DNA of 46,693 nt, taken from positions 1 to 46,693 of the IMG/VR virus record IMGVR_UViG_3300009285_002478, one strand, 5' to 3'. Both the position numbers and the translations under genes were made by a program. Below, one piece after another: positions 24,296 through 33,226 of the stretch; position 1 is the first letter of the stretch; each line of letters begins with the position of its first letter. The notes below the pieces were generated by a model. That model worked only from the letters and a program-made list of their open reading frames with translations, ran no database searches and was not told the DNA's origin. Source of the stretch: a virus.

Positions 24296-24636
24296 TCGTC
24301 ATCATTGTAACGCTCGTTATTGCGTGGATAGTGGCCGTAAGCCTCATACACCGATTTGATAACTGGATGTTTTTACAACACGTTCAGTGGCTGCGCGATT
24401 ACAACGGGTGTTTCATCCCGTCAGAAGACAGTAAACAGTGCCGATTCTGCGGATGGGACGCACCTGAGAGCTGGTTTTTGCCCAAACCGCACGATCAGGT
24501 ATGCGCCATTTGCCGAGGGGTGCAAGGTGTCGTCTGCACGACCTGTGGCCGGTCTATCTTTGTGACAGATGTGGACACGCAGGGCGTGTGCAGCTCGTGT
24601 CGCCGCGTAGCCAAGAGGAAGAGGAAAGCAGCATGA
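24292..24636 (+). CDS. membrane-anchored double zinc-ribbon protein
   Basis: 114 residues, GTG in a GTGA junction. A membrane span (IVIIVTLVIAWIVAVSLI, 2-19) is followed by two zinc ribbons: C50-x2-C53 with C71-x2-C74, and C82-x2-C85 with C100-x2-C103. The second ribbon (CTTCGRSIF then QGVCSSCRR) closely resembles the ribbon inside the next gene (CTQCQRTIF then DGVCVLCRT). The tail is basic. Function unknown, but the shared ribbon suggests a working link with the following glycosyltransferase. Confidence 0.7.
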   Translation: MIVIIVTLVIAWIVAVSLIHRFDNWMFLQHVQWLRDYNGCFIPSEDSKQCRFCGWDAPESWFLPKPHDQVCAICRGVQGVVCTTCGRSIFVTDVDTQGVCSSCRRVAKRKRKAA

Positions 24637-26405
24637 TAGGCCCCTCGCTCTCCGCCATCATCGCCACCATCGGGCGTCCCACGTTGGAGCAGACGTTGGA
24701 CTCGATTCTCGCACAAGCGTTGTTGCCTGGCGACGAGATCATCATCGTGCGGGACAGTTTGGGCGACCCGGATGATACACAGCGTGTCGCGGTGCGGGTG
24801 TTCCCTTACATCGAACAGAGCAACGGCATCATTCAATACCGTGAGCATGCCGGCACAGATCACTTCTACGGCGTGGCACAGCACAACGCGGTCTGGCGCG
24901 AGCTGACGGCCGACTACATCTTGTCGTTCGGCGACGATGACATTCTCTGTGACGGGGCCTGGGCGAGGCTGCGCGACGCTATTGGTGAAGAACGTGCTCG
25001 CGTGGTGCTGTTTCAGTGGATGGCACCGTGGCGCGAGGTGCTGTGGGATAAACGCGAGTTGATACGCAGCCGTGTCAGCGGCTCGTGCATGGCCGCTCCC
25101 CGACCATCCGCTCGCGACATTCCGGCGGAACGGTACATTGAGGCAGATTTCGATTGGATGGTGCAGACGGTCGAGGCCACGCGACAAGGACCTCTGTGGG
25201 TAGAGGACGTGATCGTCATCGCGCGGCCCGAGCTGCGAGAGGGACGGGTGGCATCTCTTGGCCCCACTCGGTGCACGCAATGTCAACGAACCATCTTTCG
25301 GGAGGATGCCGTTGACGGTGTGTGCGTGTTGTGCCGGACTCCAAAGGTAGCCGTATTTCCGGTTGCTGCATCGTCTGATCCGCAGCGCATCGTGTTGGTA
25401 TGGCCCGCTGCTGAGGTATCGGTGTCGGATGTGACGCGTGGCTACCGCAATGCGCTGGTGCGGGCAGGGCATACGGTTATCGACTTCAAGTTAAACAACA
25501 GGTTCAAGTATCATGCGGCGGCGTTACGGTCCGCGAAGCAGGATGCGGAACTGGACCTTTCACGGAACCTGGACCTGCTGTCGCGCGAGGCGACCGAGGG
25601 CATTGCGGCGTTCGTGCTTCGGCATAACCCACATCAGGTGATCATCATCGCGGGGCTGTCCTTTCACCCGGACGGGTTGTTCTATCTGCAGCGGCTGGGC
25701 GTGCCCACGACGGCAATCTTTACCGAAAGCCCCTACAACGACGAACAACAGCGTGCCTTTGCGGCCATCTATCCTGGGATGCAGTGCACGACGAACGATC
25801 GCGCCTCGGCAGAAGCTGATGGGTGGACGTATTTACCTCCGTCATACGACCAGAGCGTGCATCACCCAGTGCCTCCGTCCGAGGAGTTTGGGTGCGATGT
25901 ATTCATGTGTGGCACGGGGTGGCCCGAGCGGCAGGCGTTACTGGAGGGCGTCGATTGGGATGGGATCGACGTGCGCATTTATGGTCATTGGCCGACGGTG
26001 AAGCCCGGAAGCCCACTCTATCGACATGTTCGGTGGGCGCAGGACGAGGCCGTATTGATTCGGAACGAGGCTATCAGTCACGCATACGCCTCGGCCAAGG
26101 TTTGCCTTAACATCCATCGAACAGGGGAGGCGAGCAGCAGCGTGAACCCCAGGTGCCTCGAGGTTGCCGCGTGCCGAGGATTCTTGTTGACCGACGATCG
26201 GCCAGGACTACGTGAAATGTTTGGCAACGTTGATGTTCCTACGTTCGACGGTGTAGAAGATTTAGGACGGCAACTTCGTCGATGGCTGAAGGACGACGTG
26301 GGACGACGGCGCGTGGCGAAACAGTTGCAGGCGGCGGTCGAAAACGAAACATTTGATGCCCGTGTGCAAACGCTCATGCACGCGCGGCAGCCTCAACTCG
26401 TATAG
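24633..26405 (+). CDS. bi-domain glycosyltransferase: GT2-type + zinc ribbon + GT-B (CgeB-like)
   Basis: 590 residues from ATG at 24633 (ATGA). Residues 1-210 are a GT-A (family 2) domain: LSAIIATIGRPTLEQTLDSI, then ADYILSFGDDDILCDGAW with the DDD metal site at 101-103. Residues 211-236 are a zinc ribbon (C214, C217, C231, C234). Residues about 243-590 form a GT-B domain ending NPRCLEVAACRGFLLTDDRP, GLREMF, the nucleotide-sugar motif of CgeB-like (Glyco_trans_1_2) enzymes. It could add two sugars in turn. Placed between tail terminator and tail tube genes, so a tail or capsid protein is a reasonable acceptor; that is inference. Confidence 0.85.
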   Translation: MIGPSLSAIIATIGRPTLEQTLDSILAQALLPGDEIIIVRDSLGDPDDTQRVAVRVFPYIEQSNGIIQYREHAGTDHFYGVAQHNAVWRELTADYILSFGDDDILCDGAWARLRDAIGEERARVVLFQWMAPWREVLWDKRELIRSRVSGSCMAAPRPSARDIPAERYIEADFDWMVQTVEATRQGPLWVEDVIVIARPELREGRVASLGPTRCTQCQRTIFREDAVDGVCVLCRTPKVAVFPVAASSDPQRIVLVWPAAEVSVSDVTRGYRNALVRAGHTVIDFKLNNRFKYHAAALRSAKQDAELDLSRNLDLLSREATEGIAAFVLRHNPHQVIIIAGLSFHPDGLFYLQRLGVPTTAIFTESPYNDEQQRAFAAIYPGMQCTTNDRASAEADGWTYLPPSYDQSVHHPVPPSEEFGCDVFMCGTGWPERQALLEGVDWDGIDVRIYGHWPTVKPGSPLYRHVRWAQDEAVLIRNEAISHAYASAKVCLNIHRTGEASSSVNPRCLEVAACRGFLLTDDRPGLREMFGNVDVPTFDGVEDLGRQLRRWLKDDVGRRRVAKQLQAAVENETFDARVQTLMHARQPQLV

Positions 26406-26417
26406 GAGAAGCACACA

Positions 26418-26816
26418 ATGTCTACGCTACATGGAAAAGGATCGATGCTCTACATGGGCGACGGGACGAACCCGCCCATCCTCATCACGGAAGTGGCCGA
26501 GTGGTCCATCGACCTGGACTTCGACACGGAGCCTGATCCGGCGATTGGCGACACCTGGGAGACGCGCCTGAAAGGGCTGCAGCGGTTCTCCGGAGCGTTC
26601 AGTGGGAACTTCGATGACGCGCAGGACGTGCTGTGGGATGCGGCGAACGCGGCTGCAACGGTCGGATTCTACCTCTACCCCGACAAGACCGTGGGCACAC
26701 GCTACTACTACGGGAACATCTGGCCGAAGGTCAGTGTGGATGGTTCGGTGACGAGCAAGGAGAATTTCTCGGTGACGTTCGAGGGCAGCGGCGCGCTGTC
26801 GAAGAACCCCACCTAA
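26418..26816 (+). CDS. major tail tube protein
   Basis: 132 residues. STLHGKGSMLYMGDGTNP, ITEVAEWSIDLDFDTEPDPA, the RFSGAFSGNFDDAQDVLWDA core and GNIWPKVSVDGSVTSKENF then VTFEGSGAL match the beta-sandwich tail tube proteins of siphoviruses. Short for the family but complete. Followed by the chaperone pair, the usual order. Confidence 0.85.
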   Translation: MSTLHGKGSMLYMGDGTNPPILITEVAEWSIDLDFDTEPDPAIGDTWETRLKGLQRFSGAFSGNFDDAQDVLWDAANAAATVGFYLYPDKTVGTRYYYGNIWPKVSVDGSVTSKENFSVTFEGSGALSKNPT

Positions 26817-26846
26817 GCGTAGACGGCGGCGCATGAAGGAGCAGAC

Positions 26847-27293
26847 ATGGTGAGTATTTGGATGGTGCCGGCAGTGCCGGATATTGATCGGTACGATTTG
26901 GCGTGCGATGGGATCGGGTCTTTCTGGATCGAGCTGAAGCGAGAGCTGTCCACGGGCGAGCGCAACCGTATCAGGTCGGCGGGCGTGCGCTCGTGGTCGA
27001 AGCCACCGGAAGGGCGCGGAGGCGACGGAAAGGACGACTATGAGCTGAACGTGGACATGGACGGCGCCACGTTGGAGAAGACGCGTATCTGGATCTCCAA
27101 CTGGTCGCTCACGGACGACAAGAACCGGACGCTGCCACGCGATTACACGACGTTGCGCGGGCTACGGACGGACGTGTACGACGTGATTGAGAAGACGGTG
27201 GACGAGCATGCGAAGCGGGGGGCTGATCGGGCAAAAAAAGACGAGCCGACCACGACGGCTATGACTACCAAAGAGCCCGTGAAGACCTTGTGA
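26847..27293 (+). CDS. tail assembly chaperone, zero-frame product (G-like)
   Basis: 148 residues: GIGSFWIELKRELSTGERNR, then DYELNVDMDGATLEKTRIW and LTDDKNRTLPRDYTTLRG. This is the composition of first tail assembly chaperones, lying between tail tube and tape measure as usual. Near its end is a run of seven A bases (27233-27239) in the phase A AAA AAA G, where a -1 slip gives the longer product (see 27239-27439). Confidence 0.85.
   Translation: MVSIWMVPAVPDIDRYDLACDGIGSFWIELKRELSTGERNRIRSAGVRSWSKPPEGRGGDGKDDYELNVDMDGATLEKTRIWISNWSLTDDKNRTLPRDYTTLRGLRTDVYDVIEKTVDEHAKRGADRAKKDEPTTTAMTTKEPVKTL
27233..27239 (+). promoter_or_regulatory. -1 ribosomal slippery site
   Basis: Zero-frame codons here are GCA AAA AAA GAC. 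The heptamer A AAA AAA fits X XXY YYZ. The -1 frame is open from here to the TAG at 27437-27439 without a stop. Confidence 0.85.
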
Positions 27294-27439
27294 TCATGCG
27301 GTTCATGCACTGGTCGTGGCAGGATTACTGCGACCTGCCGGCGTTCTACCTCGACGTGCTGATTGACCTCGTGAAGGAAGAGCAGCAAGACGCTGAGCAT
27401 AAGCGGGCGATGGCCGAAGTGAGAGGGAGGAGACGATAG
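27239..27439 (+). CDS. tail assembly chaperone, -1 frameshift extension (GT-like)
   Basis: After a slip at 27239 the ribosome reads 66 further residues (RRADHDGYDYQRAREDL, MHWSWQDYCDLPAFYL, DVLIDLVKEEQQDAEHKRAM) to the TAG, giving a fusion of 197 residues in total counted from 26847. The downstream part could also start at an ATG (27296), but that one lacks a ribosome site and the -1 frame is continuous with the slippery run. The G/GT pair chaperones the tape measure during tail assembly. Confidence 0.82.
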   Translation, partial: RRADHDGYDYQRAREDLVIMRFMHWSWQDYCDLPAFYLDVLIDLVKEEQQDAEHKRAMAEVRGRRR

Positions 27440-30022
27440 GTGGCCCTGACCGTTGAGGAAGTCGAAGCCGTTCTCAAGCTCAAAGATGAGTTGTCAGGGA
27501 AACTTGACACCATCAAGGGCAATGTGGGCGGTTTCAGCGACACCCTGAAATCCATGGCAGGTGTGGCGGCCACAGCCTTTGCCTTCAAGGAGGTAGCCGC
27601 TGCAGCAGGGCAGGTGCTCACGCTTACGGGGCACATCGACGATCTCAGCAAGAAGTCTGGCATTTCAGCCGAGGCCGTGCAGGAGTTGGACTACGCGGCG
27701 CGGTTGAGCGGCTCGTCGTTCGACCAAGTCAGCGGGGCACTTGCCATCATGGGCAAGAACTTGGCAGATCCCCAGAAGGGGGCCGTGGGGTTATTCAAGG
27801 CGATGGGCTTGAGCCTCACGGAACTGCAGGGCATGCAGCCGGACAAAGCCTTCGAGGCCATCGGTGCGGCTGTTGCCAAGATCGAAGACCCGATGGTGCG
27901 CTCGAAGGTGGCTATGGAGTTGTTTGGTAAGTCTGGGACGCAGCTCCTGCCTGTGCTTACGGGGGACATCGAAGGACTACGCGCCAAGGCGCATGAGACG
28001 GGCAACGTGATCAGCAACGATCTCGTGGCACGGGGGGACGAACTCGGCGACAGCTGGGAAACGATGCAGGGCAAGATCAAGACAATGCAAGCGGAAGCGC
28101 TGCTCCCCGTGCTCGAAACGTTCATGAAGCTCCCGGCTCCGATGCAAGGTATCTTAGCTGCCGGGGTTCAATTTGCCCCAATGATCGCCGCGATGGGCAC
28201 GGCGTGGGTGACGCTCGGTAGTTCGTTGATGGGCGTGATCGTGCCGTTGTTCACCACAATACTACCGGCAGCCTTCTCTGCTATCCTCCCGTTCCTCGGC
28301 CCCATCGGGGCGATCGCCGTAGCGGTGGGGGCCGTTTACTTAGCCTGGAAGCATTGGGACAAGATCACCGAGATCGCGAAGGCGGTCTATGACGGGATCA
28401 AGACGTGGCTGGTGGATGCGTTCCAAGGGGTGGTGAACAACATCAAGGCCAAGATTGATGCGATCAAGGGTTTCTTCCAGGGCATGTATGACTTCGTCGT
28501 TGGGCATTCGGTCGTGCCCGACATGTCGAAGGCAGTGAAAGCCCACTTCGCCTCGATGGCCGACGAGTCTGGGAAGAGTACCGCGAAATTGGCTGCAACG
28601 GTGGAGGCAGAGGCAGCTAACATGAAGCGGGCGTGGATAGGCACGTTGGAAGAAATGCGGTTCGCAGAAATTGCGCTACAGCAACAGCAGTTGAGGGATT
28701 TGACAGCGTGGTTTGAAACGCGCCGGGCAGCAGGACGCGCGGACATATTGCGCTGGGCGCAGGAACAGTTGGAGGCGCGTGATCAGGCCGGGCAACGCTA
28801 TCGTGACGCTGAACTTGAGGACTATAAGTTTCGGCAAGACGCTGCGAAAGAACACTGGAGAACCATCAGCCAGATCAATAATGAGCTCGGGCTGAAGCAG
28901 ATGGAGAAGGACGCGCAGGCCATGATGGGGGTTTGGGGAACCTTGAAAGACTCCGTTGGGGGCTCCCTCAGCGCGTTGAACGGGATCTTTCAGTCAGCCT
29001 TTGAGGGCGGCGGAGGGATGGGAGGTGCGGTCAAATCGTTCACGACGAAAATCCTTGGCGACCTGTTGAAGATGATCCCGGTTGTTGGGCCGATGCTGAG
29101 TCAATTCGCTGGTGCGTTTGTCGCGATGGGTCAAAAAATTTGGGGTGTTCTAAGGGGGGCGTTTGGCGGCCCCAGCAATGAAGAAAAGCAAGGCCGTGAG
29201 GTCTTTGCTAACTTCGTGGATGGGCTTAAGGAGGGCCTTCAGGCTGGGCAGGTACAGGAGATCCAGCAGGCTGTGGCATCTGGGTGGGACGAGAGCTTGG
29301 CGACGGCATCCATCGCCATTCGTGACGCCTTCCTGGCGACGGGGCGCAGCGCCGAGGAGGCTGACGCGATGACGCGGCGGTTGTTCGATGCGACACGCAT
29401 CAGCGGCACGGCAGTCGAGGCCGTCATCCGTGACATCAACGTTGTCATGCAGGAAGCGCAAGAGCGGGCGACCGCCGCTACGACGACAGCCACCACTGGA
29501 TTTAACGACAACACGACGGCGATTACCGAGACCATCGATACCTTGAAAGGATTGACGGGGCCTGAATACGAGACGCTGAAGGCACGGTCTATCGAAATCC
29601 TGACGTTGCTGCATGGCCTATGGACCGAAGTGCACAATGCAACACTGGCCTCCCGCAACGCGGTGCTGGCGGTGATCGATGCGCTCGGCAACCTCCGGTC
29701 GGCCATCAATGATATCCCACGCGAGATCACCATCGATGTGCGGTTTAACGTAGGGGATCTGGACCTCCCCTCGGGCGCTGATACATCTATCCAGAGCTTT
29801 GCTACAGGGGGCCGCGTGCAGAAGACGGGCCTAGCGCTCGTGCACGCGGGTGAAATGGTCGTCCCAGCAGGTGAGAGCGCAGACACGACGTTCGGGGGCT
29901 CGCGCTCCAGTATGCATGACGACGAGGTCCATCAAGAGCTGGTCGGCCTTCGTCGTATCCTAGAGCGTCAGGGAGCACGACTACCGTTCCTGTTGCGAGA
30001 TGTTTCTCCGGCGAAGAGTTGA
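27440..30022 (+). CDS. tape measure protein
   Basis: 860 residues, GTG immediately after the chaperone stop. It has a long helical N-terminus (LTVEEVEAVLKLKDELSGKL), hydrophobic segments near residues 230-300 (GVIVPLFTTILPAAF, GAIAVAVGAVYLAW), central coiled coil and the tape-measure C-terminal motif GGRVQKTGLALVHAGEMVVP. It sets tail length; at about 0.15 nm per residue the tail would be near 130 nm. Confidence 0.93.
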   Translation: MALTVEEVEAVLKLKDELSGKLDTIKGNVGGFSDTLKSMAGVAATAFAFKEVAAAAGQVLTLTGHIDDLSKKSGISAEAVQELDYAARLSGSSFDQVSGALAIMGKNLADPQKGAVGLFKAMGLSLTELQGMQPDKAFEAIGAAVAKIEDPMVRSKVAMELFGKSGTQLLPVLTGDIEGLRAKAHETGNVISNDLVARGDELGDSWETMQGKIKTMQAEALLPVLETFMKLPAPMQGILAAGVQFAPMIAAMGTAWVTLGSSLMGVIVPLFTTILPAAFSAILPFLGPIGAIAVAVGAVYLAWKHWDKITEIAKAVYDGIKTWLVDAFQGVVNNIKAKIDAIKGFFQGMYDFVVGHSVVPDMSKAVKAHFASMADESGKSTAKLAATVEAEAANMKRAWIGTLEEMRFAEIALQQQQLRDLTAWFETRRAAGRADILRWAQEQLEARDQAGQRYRDAELEDYKFRQDAAKEHWRTISQINNELGLKQMEKDAQAMMGVWGTLKDSVGGSLSALNGIFQSAFEGGGGMGGAVKSFTTKILGDLLKMIPVVGPMLSQFAGAFVAMGQKIWGVLRGAFGGPSNEEKQGREVFANFVDGLKEGLQAGQVQEIQQAVASGWDESLATASIAIRDAFLATGRSAEEADAMTRRLFDATRISGTAVEAVIRDINVVMQEAQERATAATTTATTGFNDNTTAITETIDTLKGLTGPEYETLKARSIEILTLLHGLWTEVHNATLASRNAVLAVIDALGNLRSAINDIPREITIDVRFNVGDLDLPSGADTSIQSFATGGRVQKTGLALVHAGEMVVPAGESADTTFGGSRSSMHDDEVHQELVGLRRILERQGARLPFLLRDVSPAKS

Positions 30023-30026
30023 TTAG

Positions 30027-32312
30027 ATGAGCCACGCCACCATCACGACGGAGATGTGCTTCAGCGATCCGCTGCGGCAGCAGTTGGTCGATAGTGGTGC
30101 GGATGCTGTGTGGCCGTTGGATGACACGTTCGGGGGCACAGTGCGGGAGATTGTTCAGAATCTTACCGGCACCTCGGACGACGTCAGCCGCTCAGACGCG
30201 GGGTTCATTCCTGAGTATGGAAGCGTATCGGGCTTCAATGGCACGACGAGTACCTTCTACGTAGAGACAGACGCCGCGTTAGAGCCCTCCGCTACGGTAG
30301 CCGTCGCATTTTTGGTGAAGCTCCTTTCCGCGCCTGCAGGGAGTTGGTCCCTGGTCAGGAAAGAGAACGCGGGCGTGGGCGGCCGGATCTCTGTGCGCAT
30401 TGTCATCAGTGGCGCGGATACGATCCTTCGGTTCACGGCGAACATCGGGGCTACGTCTCGGGATCTTGACTATACGATTGCTGACGTGGCGGCATGGCAG
30501 GCGACGGCGCGCATGATCATATGTCGCTATGACGGCACGAACATGCAGATCATTCAGGTAACGCTGGCAGGGGTGAAGTCTACGCTAGCCACGGCGGCCT
30601 ACAGTGGCGTAGTGGCCAACGGCACACCATCTCGCCTCTACGTTGGTTCGAATGCGGCGACGGATGAATACGCCAACGTACAGTTGCAGTGGTTGACTTG
30701 GTGGTCGGACGATTACCCGACCGACGCCGAACTGACGGCGATGGGCGTGGCGCTTGGGTGGACCGACGTCAGCGACGATGTAAACCTCGGGCACGGCCTT
30801 GAACTGACGTATGGCATCCAGAGCGAGGGGCCGAAGGCGCGGCTCGGTGATGTTGGCACGTTTCAGTTTGCGCTAAAGAATGGTACGAACAACTCTGCTG
30901 GACTGCTGGGTTACTATTCCCTCGACCACGCCAACCGCCGCTCTGGGTTCGGGTTCAACATCCCGGTGCGGTTATCGATCACCGACCCAGATACGAGCAC
31001 GGTCTATCGGAAGTTTGTGGGGAAGCTGGTACACATCCAGCCCATCGCCGGTGCGCGTCGAGAGCGTGTCACGGAGTGCTTGGCCGTCGATTATTTTGAC
31101 GAACTTGCCCGAGCCACGCTGCCACAGATGCCCTTCGCGGAGGGAGATTTTCCAAACGGACTTACGACAGGTGAGGCGATTACAAAGACGCTGCAGAAGT
31201 CCGCCATCCATCCACACGACGTGGCCGACGCCTCCATCGGCGTCGAGATATTTCCGTATGGGTACGACAGGGCTGAGGACGAAAAAGACGTGGTGCTCGG
31301 CATGATCGGCCAGATCATCGACTCTGAGTTGGCCTGGTGCGTGATGCGGGGGAATACGGGCACCGGAGGGCAGTTCTATATGATCGGGCGGCAGGCGCGG
31401 CAGACGGACGTGACGCCGGATTGGACGCTGTCAAATACGATGCAGGAGTTGGAGGCGGATCAATCCCGTGATGAGATTGTGACGCGGGCGCTTGTCACCG
31501 TGCGCCCCCGTAGTATCGATGCAGCGGCGACAACCGTGCTGTTCTCCATGGATATTTCCAATCAGCAGCCCGCCATCGAGGCGGGGCAGTTCATCATCAT
31601 CCGAGCCCCGTATACTGATCCCGATGAGAGGAGTAACCGCATCGGTGGCACCACCATCGTGACGCCGGTAGCGACAACGGATTATCTGGGCAATTCGGCG
31701 GCTGATGGCTCTGGAACAAACCTTACAGCTAGCATGGCCGTGACGTTCGTCGATGAGCAAGGTAATGATATCCCGGCGGCAGATGCTGGCGCCAACAGCA
31801 CGTTGTTGAAGATCGCCAACAACCACGCGACGACGACGCTCTACGTGCGCCAGTGCCAGCTGCGCGGTAAAGGCGTGCGGACGTACGACGCCGTGATCTG
31901 CGAGGCGTCCGACGCGAACCTGCGCGGTAAGTATGGGGATAACGTGCTTGCCGTGAGTCAGCCGTTTCAGGATTCGGTCGAGAGTGGAAATCAAGCGGCC
32001 ACCTTCCTGCTTTCGGCGTATAGCGGAGAGCGCACCGTAGTGCGCCGCATACGCCTGCTAGTGGGGGATCAATCATCAGATGCCTTGATGACGGCAGCTA
32101 TCGCCAGCGAACCAGGAGACCTTGTGCAATTGACCGAGACGGTCACGGGGCTTTCGGCGCAAGATTATTTCATCAACGGCGTCTCGCTGCGCGTGAAGCC
32201 AAATAATGCCCTCGAAACCGAGTGGAACGTGGCGCGGCGCGAGATGCAATCGTGGATCGTCGGGGTTGCCGGATATTCAGAGGTCGGTGAAACGACCGTG
32301 TTGGGGTACTGA
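30027..32312 (+). CDS. tail-tip/hub protein with N-terminal lectin-like domain
   Basis: 761 residues. The first about 240 residues are a concanavalin/LamG-like beta sandwich (VWPLDDTFGGTVREIVQN, then SGFNGTTSTFYVETDAAL and NMQIIQVTLAG). The remainder resembles distal tail and hub proteins (RLSITDPDTSTVYRKFVGKL, YFDELARATLPQMPF). The lectin-like head placed on a tail protein could bind host glycans. Confidence 0.7.
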   Translation: MSHATITTEMCFSDPLRQQLVDSGADAVWPLDDTFGGTVREIVQNLTGTSDDVSRSDAGFIPEYGSVSGFNGTTSTFYVETDAALEPSATVAVAFLVKLLSAPAGSWSLVRKENAGVGGRISVRIVISGADTILRFTANIGATSRDLDYTIADVAAWQATARMIICRYDGTNMQIIQVTLAGVKSTLATAAYSGVVANGTPSRLYVGSNAATDEYANVQLQWLTWWSDDYPTDAELTAMGVALGWTDVSDDVNLGHGLELTYGIQSEGPKARLGDVGTFQFALKNGTNNSAGLLGYYSLDHANRRSGFGFNIPVRLSITDPDTSTVYRKFVGKLVHIQPIAGARRERVTECLAVDYFDELARATLPQMPFAEGDFPNGLTTGEAITKTLQKSAIHPHDVADASIGVEIFPYGYDRAEDEKDVVLGMIGQIIDSELAWCVMRGNTGTGGQFYMIGRQARQTDVTPDWTLSNTMQELEADQSRDEIVTRALVTVRPRSIDAAATTVLFSMDISNQQPAIEAGQFIIIRAPYTDPDERSNRIGGTTIVTPVATTDYLGNSAADGSGTNLTASMAVTFVDEQGNDIPAADAGANSTLLKIANNHATTTLYVRQCQLRGKGVRTYDAVICEASDANLRGKYGDNVLAVSQPFQDSVESGNQAATFLLSAYSGERTVVRRIRLLVGDQSSDALMTAAIASEPGDLVQLTETVTGLSAQDYFINGVSLRVKPNNALETEWNVARREMQSWIVGVAGYSEVGETTVLGY

Positions 32313-32695
32313 TGATCAGGCAGGGACGGCACAGCTTTCAGAACGAGACGCTGATGCGCTTCCAGTTCGCGGATTGGCTGCGAAAGCGGCGCATCACGCA
32401 GTGGACATGGCTTGGGGCTGCACCGCACGCGCGCATCGAGCACGGACGATGGCTCGTGGACTGCCCGAGCTGTAATGGCGCGGAGCTGGTGGATGAAGGA
32501 TGGGACGGCGTGATCTGCGGGAGCTGTGGGGCGGAGTTCCTGACCATCATCTGGCCAGCGCCCTCGGTGCGCGCCGCCATCGAGGCGGCGCTCGACGTGC
32601 GCCCGCAGCACCGCCAGCACTGGTTCCCGCACGAGCAGCTGAAGGATCTTGAAAAAGAAAACGAAGACCATGGCCTGAAACGGAAGGTGAGCTGA
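32312..32695 (+). CDS. small zinc-ribbon protein, 127 aa
   Basis: TGATG start. CPSCNGAELV (about 51-60) and CGSCGAEFL (about 70-78) form a zinc ribbon, framed by a helical N-terminus (FADWLRKRRITQWTWLG) and C-terminus. No family recognised. Part of the theme of zinc-binding small proteins in this phage. Confidence 0.65.
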   Translation: MIRQGRHSFQNETLMRFQFADWLRKRRITQWTWLGAAPHARIEHGRWLVDCPSCNGAELVDEGWDGVICGSCGAEFLTIIWPAPSVRAAIEAALDVRPQHRQHWFPHEQLKDLEKENEDHGLKRKVS

Positions 32696-33216
32696 TGGCG
32701 TGGACCACACCCCGCACGTGGACGACGGGCGAGCTGTTCACGGCCGCGATCGGGAACACGCATATCAGGGACAACCTCAATTATCTCTTTAGCAGTGCAT
32801 CGTTAATTGTCCAGGTAGTATCTGCGACCTATGCGACGCAAACCGCCTCCAGCTCAAGCACACACGCAGATACAGGACTGACCGTCGCCATTACTCCAGC
32901 AGATAACACGAACAAGGTGCTAGTGCTTGTAGCGCAGAACGGATGCAGTAAGGATACCGGCGATACGGGGCTGGCCCTGAAGCTGTTGCGCGGGGCGACG
33001 CTTTTGGCGGACCTTGGTGTTGAGGCAGGCCGGACGCAAGGCACGGTGCGCAATGACTTCGGAGCCATTGCGGGCATGTACCTCGATTCTCCGGCCTCGG
33101 CCTCAGCGCTGACCTATAAGACCACATTTGCGTCTAGCCAGAATATCGCGCAGGTGATGGTGCAACGTGACTCTAGCATGAGCACCATTGCCGCTCTTGA
33201 AGTGTCCGCGTCGTAA
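32695..33216 (+). CDS. tail fibre/tip protein
   Basis: 173 residues. It opens MAWTTPRTWTTGELFTAA then NTHIRDNLNYLF, an N-terminal signature common at the start of phage tail fibre proteins. The rest is beta-rich Ser/Thr/Ala sequence (ATQTASSSSTHADTGLTV). Overlaps the previous stop by one base. Confidence 0.7.
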   Translation: MAWTTPRTWTTGELFTAAIGNTHIRDNLNYLFSSASLIVQVVSATYATQTASSSSTHADTGLTVAITPADNTNKVLVLVAQNGCSKDTGDTGLALKLLRGATLLADLGVEAGRTQGTVRNDFGAIAGMYLDSPASASALTYKTTFASSQNIAQVMVQRDSSMSTIAALEVSAS

Positions 33217-33226
33217 AAGGAGGGGT

